A stretch of DNA of 37,452 bases. Origin: an uncultured Alloprevotella sp. Its GTDB lineage: Bacteria > Bacteroidota > Bacteroidia > Bacteroidales > Bacteroidaceae. Location: assembly GCA_944320745.1 (NCBI GenBank), contig CALUIN010000016.1:1-37452 (forward strand), in the 5' to 3' direction. Within the stretch, counting starts at the first letter, position 1; each line of letters starts with the position of its first letter. The translations under genes were made by a program, and so were the position numbers. Below, piece by piece: positions 21,353 to 28,102 of the stretch. The notes under the pieces were generated by a model. The model made no database searches. It saw only the letters and a list, made by a program, of their open reading frames with translations, and had not been told where the DNA came from.

Positions 21353-22789
21353 ATGGCAATAGAAGACAACTTTATTGTGGCGATTGAACTGGGCTCGTCC
21401 AAGGTGCGGGCACTCGCCGGGCGAAAGGCACCCGACGGCGCAATACAGGTATTGGCCAGCGCCCAGGAACCCTCCGAGTCGTTCATACGGAAAGGCCGCA
21501 TCAACAATTTCAACAAGATGTCGCAGTGTGTCGCCAACCTGAAGGACAAACTGGAGAAGCAGCTTCAGAAGTCGATCAGCCGCGTCTACGTAGGCGTGGG
21601 CGGCATGGGCCTGCACACCGTGCCCAACGTCGTCACGCGCCACTTCGCGGAGAAGACGGTCATTACGCAGGAGATGCTCAACAGCATTCTCAAGGCTAAT
21701 CTCGAGGCCTCGCCCGCCGACAGCATCATCCTCGAGGGCGTACCCCAGGAGTACCGCCTCGGCGCGCAGACCGTATCGGACCCCGTCGGCATGCAGACGG
21801 AGAATATCGAAGGGCACTATCTGAATATCGTCACGCGCGCTGCGGTAAGCGAGGATATCAGCAGCTGCTTCGGCAACGCCGGCGTGCCTATTGCCGGCAA
21901 GCCCATCTCTACGCTCCAGCTCGCCGACACCATGCTCACCGGCCCGGAGAAGCGTTCCGGCTGCGTCTTCGTGGACATGGGCGCGGAAACAACGGCGGTC
22001 GCCGTGTACAAGAACAACGTGCTGCGCCACCTGGCCGTCATCCCGCTCGGCGGCGCCAACGTGAACCGCGACCTTTGCTCCTTCCAGATAGAGGACGATG
22101 AGGCCGAGGAGCTTAAGCGCCGCTTCGGAGCCGCCCTCTATCCCGATACGGAAAAAGAACATGCCCCCGTCGCGCTGCGCGACGGCAGGACCGTGAAGTT
22201 CGATGACTTCAGCGCGATGGTAGAGGCACGCATGGAGGAGATCATCCTCAACGTGAACAACCAGATCGCACTCTCCAGGTACGACAAATCCCAGCTCATC
22301 GGCGGCATCGTCATCACCGGCGGCGCGGCCAATATGAAGGACATGGACAAGGCCTTCGAGCGCTACACCGGATTCGAGAAGTTCCGCTTCGTGAAGTCGC
22401 CCCGCCTCCAAGTGCGTGCAGCTTCCAAGGAGGAGGCCGGATTCAACGACGACGGCAGCTACAACGTGGTCATCGCCCTTATGGACAAGTGCGAGCTGAA
22501 CTGCTGCGGCGGCGACCACGGCTCGCTTGTGCAGGACATCTTCGAGGCCGCCGCGGAGAAGGAGACTCCCGCCGCCGGCGAAGCCCAGAAGGCCGCTGGC
22601 CCCGACGCCAGGAGCGAAGTCCCCCAGCGGCACGCCGCCGACGAGGAGAAAGAGCCTGAGCCCGAACCGCAGCGCCAGAAGTCCGGCAACGGATGGTTCA
22701 GCCGCCTGAGCAAGCGGTTCAGAGACTTGACCGAAAGAGTCATTTCCGAGGACGACGAAATCAAGAAAGGCGGACAGGGGCGCGGCTAA
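21353..22789 (+). CDS. ftsA: Cell division protein FtsA
   Basis: This 478-aa actin-like ATPase tethers FtsZ to the membrane. The N-terminal phosphate-1 motif IELGSSKVRALAG starts at residue 11. The 1C subdomain region follows, then the DMGAETTAVAVY phosphate-2 loop and GGIVITGGAANM adenosine loop. The C-terminus is a long linker rich in E, P and K (about 400-446). An amphipathic helix GWFSRLSKRFRDLTERVI (447-464) is the membrane-targeting sequence, followed by 14 further residues. The start at 21353 fits homology better than an upstream frame-continuous start inside ftsQ (21266). ftsZ starts 60 bp downstream. Confidence 0.95.
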   Translation: MAIEDNFIVAIELGSSKVRALAGRKAPDGAIQVLASAQEPSESFIRKGRINNFNKMSQCVANLKDKLEKQLQKSISRVYVGVGGMGLHTVPNVVTRHFAEKTVITQEMLNSILKANLEASPADSIILEGVPQEYRLGAQTVSDPVGMQTENIEGHYLNIVTRAAVSEDISSCFGNAGVPIAGKPISTLQLADTMLTGPEKRSGCVFVDMGAETTAVAVYKNNVLRHLAVIPLGGANVNRDLCSFQIEDDEAEELKRRFGAALYPDTEKEHAPVALRDGRTVKFDDFSAMVEARMEEIILNVNNQIALSRYDKSQLIGGIVITGGAANMKDMDKAFERYTGFEKFRFVKSPRLQVRAASKEEAGFNDDGSYNVVIALMDKCELNCCGGDHGSLVQDIFEAAAEKETPAAGEAQKAAGPDARSEVPQRHAADEEKEPEPEPQRQKSGNGWFSRLSKRFRDLTERVISEDDEIKKGGQGRG

Positions 22790-22849
22790 GTCCGGCGCAG
22801 CTCCGGAGCCCGCTGCCTCACACAGCAATCAGAAAAGGAAGTGAACAAT

Positions 22850-24175
22850 ATGCCAGAGAATAAGACAGAATCCCTAATCGATATGGGCAAGCCCTCCACC
22901 TCGCCCTCCATCATCAAAGTGATAGGCGTCGGCGGCGGCGGCGGTAATGCCGTCAACCACATGTACCGCGAAGGCATCCACGACGTGAACTTCGTGCTTT
23001 GCAACACCGACAGCAAGGCCCTCTGCGACTCGCCCGTGCCCATGCGCCTACAGTTGGGCAAGGAAGGGCTCGGCGCGGGCAATCGTCCCGAACGGGCACG
23101 CAACGCCGCCGAGGAAAGCGTCGAGGACATCCGCCAGATGCTCAACGACGGGACCAAGATGGTATTCATCACCGCCGGCATGGGCGGCGGCACGGGCACC
23201 GGCGCCGCGCCCGTCATTGCCCGCGAGGCAAAAGGAATGGGCATCCTCACGGTCGGCATCGTCACCATCCCCTTCCTCTTTGAAGGGAACAAGAAGATAG
23301 ACCAGGCGCTCGACGGTGTGGAAGAGATTTCCAAGCACGTGGATGCCCTGCTCGTAATCAACAACGAACGCCTCCGCGAGATCTACCCCGATCTCAACGT
23401 GCTCAGCGCCTTTGAGAAAGCCGACAACACGCTCAGCGTGGCCGCCCGCAGTATTGCCGAAATCATCACCATGCACGGCATCATCAACCTCGACTTCCGC
23501 GATGTCTGCACCGTGCTCAAGGACGGCGGCGTGGCCATTATGTCCACCGGCTACGGCGAGGGAGAAAACCGCGTGACCAAGGCCATCGACGACGCCCTCC
23601 ATTCCCCATTGCTCAACAACAACGACATTTTCAACTCCAAGAAAGTCCTGCTCTCCATCTCCTTTTGCGCCGAGAAGGACGGCGACAGCCTCATGATGGA
23701 GGAAATGAACGAGGTACACGAGTTCATGTCCAAGTTCCACGACGACGTAGAGACGAAGTGGGGCCTCTCCACCGACCCCTCGCTGGGCAAGAAGGTGAAA
23801 ATCACAATCCTGGCCACCGGCTTCGGCATCGCCACCGTCCCCGGCATGAAGGAGAAGCACGACGCCGAGGACGAGAGCCGCCGGCAGCACGATGCCGAAA
23901 AGCAGGAGGAGAACGAGGAGCGCCGCGGACAGTTCTACGGCCCGTCGGACAAGAAAGGCGGCCAGCGCCGCCGTCCCAAGGTCTACCTGTTCGGCCTGGA
24001 GGACCTGGACAACGAGGAAGTCATCTCCATGATAGAACTCACGCCCACCAACCGGCGGAGCAAGGAGACGCTCGGCGAAATCAAGCGGAAGAGCAACGGC
24101 AGCCGCCCCTTCGAGATAGAGGGCAACAACATGCTAGACAGCAACGTCATATCCTTCACCGACGCTCCCGCCTGA
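22850..24175 (+). CDS. ftsZ: Cell division protein FtsZ (first copy)
   Basis: A 441-aa tubulin-like GTPase forming the Z ring. The GTP-binding core has GVGGGGGNAV near residue 26, the tubulin signature GGGTGTG at 112-118, and the T7 catalytic loop NLDFRDV at 213-219. A charged linker (about 335-370) leads to a C-terminal stretch with FGLEDLDNEEVISMIE, of the LDND-type found in Bacteroidales FtsZ tails, and a terminal NVISFTD peptide. Position right after ftsA and the GLGAGNRPE loop suggest this is the canonical copy. The start could also be the in-frame GTG at 22841. The ATG at 22850 is preferred. A paralogue of the same length follows 73 bp downstream. Confidence 0.96.
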   Translation: MPENKTESLIDMGKPSTSPSIIKVIGVGGGGGNAVNHMYREGIHDVNFVLCNTDSKALCDSPVPMRLQLGKEGLGAGNRPERARNAAEESVEDIRQMLNDGTKMVFITAGMGGGTGTGAAPVIAREAKGMGILTVGIVTIPFLFEGNKKIDQALDGVEEISKHVDALLVINNERLREIYPDLNVLSAFEKADNTLSVAARSIAEIITMHGIINLDFRDVCTVLKDGGVAIMSTGYGEGENRVTKAIDDALHSPLLNNNDIFNSKKVLLSISFCAEKDGDSLMMEEMNEVHEFMSKFHDDVETKWGLSTDPSLGKKVKITILATGFGIATVPGMKEKHDAEDESRRQHDAEKQEENEERRGQFYGPSDKKGGQRRRPKVYLFGLEDLDNEEVISMIELTPTNRRSKETLGEIKRKSNGSRPFEIEGNNMLDSNVISFTDAPA

Positions 24176-24179
24176 CCTT

Positions 24180-24230
24180 CGCGCGGCTCCGTCCCGCCAC
24201 TCCCGGCTCGAGGCCGCGCGTCCCGTTTTC
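24180..24230 (+). promoter_or_regulatory. Hairpin between the two ftsZ genes, possible attenuator
   Basis: A perfect 8-bp stem CGCGCGGC/GCCGCGCG (24180-24187 with 24213-24220) starts 5 bp after the first ftsZ stop and is followed by TCCCGTTTTCCCG. The loop is long (25 nt) and the T run short, so full termination is doubtful. Partial termination or mRNA end protection is possible. No TAnnTTTG promoter is seen before the second ftsZ. Confidence 0.4.
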
Positions 24231-24248
24231 CCGTTAAGACACAACGCA

Positions 24249-25574
24249 ATGGAGCAGAAAGACAACAAACCAGGCATCGGGCAGGACAGTCTGCTTGTCA
24301 ATTGGGCCGCCACCAGTGCCCCCTCCGTCATCAAGGTAATCGGAGTCGGGGGCGGCGGCGGCAATGCTGTCGCGCAGATGTACCACGAGGGCATTCCCGG
24401 CGTGAAGCTTATGGTGTGCAACACCGACAGCAAGGCCCTCAGCGACTCTCCGCTCACCGACCGCCTGCAGCTCGGTCCCGGTCTTGGAGCGGGCGGCAAT
24501 CCCGAGATAGGGCGCGAATACGCCGAGGAGAGCATCGACGCCATACGTGCCAGTTTCGACGACGGAGTGAAAATGGTCTTTCTCACCGCAGGCATGGGCG
24601 GCGGCACCGGCACCGGGGCAACGCCTGTCCTGGCCCGCGAAGCCCGCACCCGCGGCATTCTGACCGTCGGCATCGTCACACTCCCCTTCCTCTTCGAGCG
24701 CGAGAAGCAGATCGACAAGGCGCTCGACGGCCTCGACGCCTTGGCCGCCGAGGTCGATGCCCTGCTTGTCATCAACAACGAGCGGCTCATGGAGATCTAT
24801 CCCACGCAGGACATCCTGGCCGCCTTCAAGAAGGTGGACGAGACCCTGACCACGGCCGTGCGCAGCATAGTCGACATCATCAACATGCACGGCCGCGTCA
24901 ACCTGGACTTCCGCGACGTCAGCACCGTGCTTAAGGACGGCGGCGTAGCCGTCATTTCCACCGGCTACGGCGAAGGCCCCGACCGTGTGCGCCGCGCCAT
25001 CGAGGACGCGCTCTATTCGCCGCTGCTCAACAACAACGACGTCTACCGATCGAAGCGTATCGTCATCAAAGTCACCGTGGGGGAAAAGGAAGGCCCCTGC
25101 GCGCTCCAGATGGCCGAATTTAGCGAAATCAACGATTTCACCGCGCGCTTCGGCGACGACCTGGCCACCAAATGGGGCCTCGACTTCGACTCCCGCCTCG
25201 AGGGCAAGGTGAAAGTGACCATCCTGGCATCGGGCTACAGCCTCTACGGCGCGCCCGCCGCATCCGCCCCGGCCCACTTGCCCGACCCCGAAGCCGAGAA
25301 GCGCGAAGAACGCCGCTCCGCCTTCTACACCCGCGGCACGAAGCCGCACACCCGAGAAGTCCGGGCCGCGCGCCTTCACTTCTATCTCTACGGGCTGGAC
25401 GACCTGGACAACGAAATGCTCGTCGAACTTGTCGACGCCGTGCCCACGCGCAGCCGAACGGCTGCGGACCTGCAGCGCATAGCCAACCAGTCCGCGCCCA
25501 AGGAGCAGCTGCCCGACGCAGAGGAGACGGAGCGGCCGGACGTGATTTATTTCAGTGACACAACGACATCATAA
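24249..25574 (+). CDS. Second FtsZ paralogue in tandem
   Basis: A 441-aa FtsZ-family protein. It keeps GVGGGGGNAV, the tubulin signature GGGTGTG at 117-123 and the T7 loop NLDFRDV at 218-224, so GTP binding and hydrolysis should be intact. By eye roughly two thirds of core residues match the first copy. N-terminal tail, linker and surface loops differ (VAQMYHEGIPGVKLM against VNHMYREGIHDVNFV). The C-terminal tail keeps the same plan: YGLDDLDNEMLVELVD and a terminal DVIYFSD. The retained tail suggests it still contacts FtsA or other tethers, perhaps co-polymerising with or modulating the first FtsZ. No frameshift or loss of motif, so not a pseudogene. The yqeY gene starts 12 bp downstream. Confidence 0.95.
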   Translation: MEQKDNKPGIGQDSLLVNWAATSAPSVIKVIGVGGGGGNAVAQMYHEGIPGVKLMVCNTDSKALSDSPLTDRLQLGPGLGAGGNPEIGREYAEESIDAIRASFDDGVKMVFLTAGMGGGTGTGATPVLAREARTRGILTVGIVTLPFLFEREKQIDKALDGLDALAAEVDALLVINNERLMEIYPTQDILAAFKKVDETLTTAVRSIVDIINMHGRVNLDFRDVSTVLKDGGVAVISTGYGEGPDRVRRAIEDALYSPLLNNNDVYRSKRIVIKVTVGEKEGPCALQMAEFSEINDFTARFGDDLATKWGLDFDSRLEGKVKVTILASGYSLYGAPAASAPAHLPDPEAEKREERRSAFYTRGTKPHTREVRAARLHFYLYGLDDLDNEMLVELVDAVPTRSRTAADLQRIANQSAPKEQLPDAEETERPDVIYFSDTTTS

Positions 25575-25586
25575 TAAGGACACAAG

Positions 25587-26039
25587 ATGGATCTGTTTGA
25601 ACAAGTCAGCAAGGACATCGTCGCTGCCATGAAGGCGAAGGACAAACTGCGCCTGGAGGCGCTGCGCAATGTCAAGAAATGCTTTATCGAAGCCAAGACC
25701 GCGCCCGGAGCCGGCGACCAGCTGCCCGATGACGTGGCTTTGAAAATCCTCTCCAAACTCGCCAAGCAGGGACGCGACACCGCCGCGCTCTACACCGCAC
25801 AGCAGCGCCCGGACCTGGCCGAGGAGGAAATGGGCCAGGTGAACGTCATCGAAGAATACCTGCCCAAGCCCCTCTCGCCCGCGGAGCTCGAGGCTGCCGT
25901 GCGCGACGTCATCGCCGAGACGGGAGCAGCGGGTCCGAAGGACATGGGGCGCGTCATGGGCGTGGCCACAAAGCGACTGGCCGGAAAGGCCGAGGGCAAG
26001 GCTGTGGCCGACTGCGTGAAGCGTCTGCTGGCCCTGTAA
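25587..26039 (+). CDS. GatB/YqeY domain protein
   Basis: A 150-aa cytoplasmic helical protein of the YqeY family, related to the tail domain of the GatB amidotransferase subunit that contacts tRNA. DIVAAMKAKDKLRLEALR at the N-terminus, EEEMGQVNVIEEYLPKPLS in the middle and GRVMGVATKRLAGKAEGK near the end are the family's hallmark stretches. Its function is not firmly known. A role with tRNA or aminoacylation quality control is inferred from the domain. It closes the murC-ftsZ run in this genome, and the same neighbourhood with ftsZ is commonly seen in Bacteroidota. A strong terminator follows. Confidence 0.93.
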   Translation: MDLFEQVSKDIVAAMKAKDKLRLEALRNVKKCFIEAKTAPGAGDQLPDDVALKILSKLAKQGRDTAALYTAQQRPDLAEEEMGQVNVIEEYLPKPLSPAELEAAVRDVIAETGAAGPKDMGRVMGVATKRLAGKAEGKAVADCVKRLLAL

Positions 26040-26067
26040 GCGCCCACTTTTCAACTTAACGGCTTAT

Positions 26068-26111
26068 GCGCCGCCGCGGCAACGGATTTGCCCGCGGCGG
26101 CGCTTTTTTTT
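26068..26111 (+). terminator. Terminator of the murC-ftsZ-yqeY operon
   Basis: A perfect 12-bp stem GCGCCGCCGCGG/CCGCGGCGGCGC (26068-26079 with 26092-26103) is followed by eight T residues. It starts 28 bp after the yqeY stop. Confidence 0.93.
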
Positions 26112-26476
26112 GTGCCCGGCCGCGCACGTCGGACCGCCCAGCCGCTATGCCGCGGCGCTGCCCGCCGGCCGGGCGCCCGATGAAACCGCCGAAAACGGCC
26201 GCGTCGCGCCACTCATTCCCCGGAAGATCCGCTGGATTTGTCCGCGTCCGGCCGTTTTTGCCCGATGAAACCGCGCCCGACGGCCCGTTGCGCCCCTTTT
26301 GCCGCTCCGCCAGCCTCCTTGCGCGCCGATGAAACCGCCGTTTTCCGCGTGCGCCGGCCCCTCCCTTCCGCTCCCGCAAGGCCGGAAGCAGCGCGGCAGC
26401 GGACAAGGCCAGGGAACAGGGGACTGGAGCCAGGCAGCACGGGGATAGGCCCCGTAAAAACTGGGATAGGGCTAAG
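26112..26476. other. Non-coding stretch between convergent genes
   Basis: Between the yqeY terminator and the terminator of the DUF3109 gene I see no convincing gene. Open frames here have no recognisable features and run through the 21-bp repeats. The stretch holds three copies of the 12-mer CGATGAAACCGC (26178, 26263, 26327) and most of the 21-bp repeat array (26397-26501). Confidence 0.6.
26178..26338 (+). repeat. Three dispersed copies of CGATGAAACCGC
   Basis: Identical 12-mers stand at 26178-26189, 26263-26274 and 26327-26338, each with a C or G run around it. Spacings are 85 and 64 bp. The sequence between them is not obviously conserved. Confidence 0.7.
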
Positions 26477-26501
26477 AAAAACGGGGCTAAGGGGCGTTTT
26501 T
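26397..26501 (-). repeat. Five degenerate 21-bp tandem repeats, core ACGGGGCTAAGG (plus-strand reading)
   Basis: Units start at 26397, 26418, 26439, 26460 and 26481. The last three are clear (ACGGGGATAGG, ACTGGGATAGG, ACGGGGCTAAGG, the middle two of which end in AAAA) and the first two degenerate. This is the same 21-bp family as 17730-17813, in the opposite orientation. A further, inverted copy at 26506-26519 pairs with the last unit to make the terminator. Confidence 0.8.
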
Positions 26502-26523
26502 CCTTCCCTTAGTCCCGTTCTTT
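26477..26523 (-). terminator. Bidirectional terminator between yqeY and the DUF3109 gene, made from inverted repeat units
   Basis: AACGGGGCTAAGGG (26480-26493) pairs with CCCTTAGTCCCGTT (26506-26519) with a single G-T wobble. Extra A-T pairs lie outside. On the minus strand the stem is followed by TTTT, on the plus strand by CTTT. It ends 40 bp from the stop of the minus-strand DUF3109 gene. Confidence 0.7.
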
Positions 26524-26562
26524 GTGGGGTGATGCGGCCGTGCGGCGCGCTTATGGCCGGAC

Positions 26563-27261
26563 TTAGACCTCTGCCTCGGGCAGATAGCCCTCGCGGCGCA
26601 GCTGGCCGATGAGTTCTTCCAGTTCCGCGTACCAGGCCTCGCCAAAGCGGCGGACAAGCGGTTCGCGCAGGAAGCGGTAGAGCGGCAGATGCAGTTCGCG
26701 GCCCTTGCGCACGGCGTCGGCACAGATGGCCCAGCGGTGGTAGGACAGGCCGGTCAGTCCGCCGCCCAGCTGCCGTTCGCGGATGGGGTAGAGGCTGCAC
26801 GATATGGGTTTGCACCACGCGGTGCGGCCCTGGCGGTAGGCGCGCTCCGTCGCGCAGAGGCAGCAGCCCGCCGCATCGTAGCAGGTGAAGGCGCAGTCGC
26901 GCCCGCCAACGATGCTGGTGACAAGGTCGCCGTCCGCGTCGGTGTAGGCCACGCCCTGGCGGTCGATGACGGCGCGGGCTTCCGGCGCCAGTTCGTCGCG
27001 CACGGTGTCGAGCACCTCCTCGAGCGCCGCGACTTCGTCCAGCGTGACGGGTGCGCCGGCCTCGCCCTCCACGCAGCAGATGCCGCGGCAGGCTTCCAGA
27101 TCGCAGCAGAAGCACTCCGTGAGCAGTTCGGAGGAGAGAATGACGTTGCCCACCTGGAGCAGGGGCGGCAGTTGGGGGCGTCGGGGGTCGTGAGTTTCCG
27201 CGCCGTGCCGGTCCGGCGCGGGCTGGGGGCAGTAGCTGGCGGTATGGTTCTTTGAGCTCAT
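26563..27261 (-). CDS. DUF3109 family cysteine-rich protein
   Basis: A 232-aa protein with the DUF3109 core starting near residue 36 (QVGNVILSSELLTECFCCDL) and two cysteine clusters. The first has C50, C52, C53, C58, C62 and C63 (ACRGICCVEGEAGAPV). The second, around 122-155, includes DCAFTCYD, GCCLC, WCKPISC. The family resembles YkgJ-type metal-chelating proteins and probably binds zinc, iron or an Fe-S cluster. No function is established. The first 35 residues are polar, proline-rich and not part of the usual family, so the real start may be an internal GTG at the V of QVGN. I kept the ATG at 27261 because it sits 28 bp after ung, on the same strand. Confidence 0.8.
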   Translation of the reverse strand: MSSKNHTASYCPQPAPDRHGAETHDPRRPQLPPLLQVGNVILSSELLTECFCCDLEACRGICCVEGEAGAPVTLDEVAALEEVLDTVRDELAPEARAVIDRQGVAYTDADGDLVTSIVGGRDCAFTCYDAAGCCLCATERAYRQGRTAWCKPISCSLYPIRERQLGGGLTGLSYHRWAICADAVRKGRELHLPLYRFLREPLVRRFGEAWYAELEELIGQLRREGYLPEAEV

Positions 27262-27289
27262 GGCTTATGGTTTTAGAGATTTGTGTGGC

Positions 27290-27952
27290 TCACCATTCTA
27301 CGGGCGTGATGCCGTGCTCAGCGAGGTAAGCGTTCGCGCGGCTGAAGTGGTGGTTGCCGAAGAATCCGCGGTAGGCAGAGAGGGGCGAGGGGTGGGCCGA
27401 CGTGAGAACCAGATGGCGCGAGCGGTCGATCATGGCGCCTTTGCGCTGGGCATAGCTGCCCCAGAGGATGAAGACGATGTGCTCGCGCTCTGTGGCCAGG
27501 CGCTGTATGGCCGCGTCGGTGAAGATTTCCCACCCGTGGCCTTGGTGTGAGCCGGCCTGGTGGGCGCGCACGGTGAGCGTGGCGTTGAGCAGCAGCACGC
27601 CCTGGCTGGCCCAGCGGCGCAGGCTGCCGCTGGCCGGTACGGGCCGGCCCAGGTCGTCGTGGATTTCTTTGAAAATGTTCTGCAGCGAGGGCGGGAACGG
27701 CACTCCCTCCGCAACGGAGAAGCAGAGGCCTTCGGCCTGTCCCTCCTCGTGGTAGGGGTCCTGCCCGATGATGACTACCTTGACGCGGTCGAAGGGGCAT
27801 AGGTCGAAGGCGGCGAAGATTTGCGGGCCGGGCGGGTAGCAGGGGCCGGCGTGGTACTCCGCGCGGACGAACTGCGTGAGGGCGGAGAAGTAGGACGCGT
27901 CGAACTCCGGCTGCAGGCGGTCGCGCCAGGTGGCGTCTATCTTTACTGTCAT
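27290..27952 (-). CDS. ung: Uracil-DNA glycosylase
   Basis: A 220-aa family 1 UDG that removes uracil from DNA. The water-activating loop GQDPYH has D65. N123 in LLLNATLTV recognises uracil. The leucine-intercalation loop HPSPLSAYRGFFG carries H187 and L191. Length is standard. It lies upstream of the DUF3109 gene in the same direction and downstream of the speA terminator. The likely promoter is a weak -7-like CATTTTTG (minus strand, 28003 to 27996), one base off consensus. Confidence 0.96.
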   Translation of the reverse strand: MTVKIDATWRDRLQPEFDASYFSALTQFVRAEYHAGPCYPPGPQIFAAFDLCPFDRVKVVIIGQDPYHEEGQAEGLCFSVAEGVPFPPSLQNIFKEIHDDLGRPVPASGSLRRWASQGVLLLNATLTVRAHQAGSHQGHGWEIFTDAAIQRLATEREHIVFILWGSYAQRKGAMIDRSRHLVLTSAHPSPLSAYRGFFGNHHFSRANAYLAEHGITPVEW

Positions 27953-27995
27953 ATTGTGACGGGCTTGGTTTTCGGGTTGAAGGGGATGCGCGGCG

Positions 27996-28041
27996 GCAAA
28001 AATGCCGGCGGGCAGCCCGGACCGGCCGGGATGCCCGCCGG
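27996..28041 (-). terminator. Terminator of topA-aroK-speA
   Basis: On the minus strand a 10-bp perfect stem CCGGCGGGCA/TGCCCGCCGG (28041-28032 with 28014-28005) has an inner CCCGG/CCGGG extension. It is followed by CATTTTTG. It lies about 60 bp after the speA stop. Confidence 0.8.
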
Positions 28042-28102
28042 ATGTGCGGAGCCGCGTGAGTGACCGGCCGCCGTGAACGGTGGGCCGGTCCCGGCCGACG
28101 GC

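Noticed and set aside
22841-22849. GTG start of the first ftsZ, 9 bp before ATG 22850
   Set aside because: It is possible but ATG is more usual here. The choice adds only three residues.
26213-27115. Minus-strand frame with a heptad pattern (LSPIPVF...) through the second array
   Set aside because: It overlaps the DUF3109 gene in another frame and its pattern is produced by the repeats. No promoter or homology.
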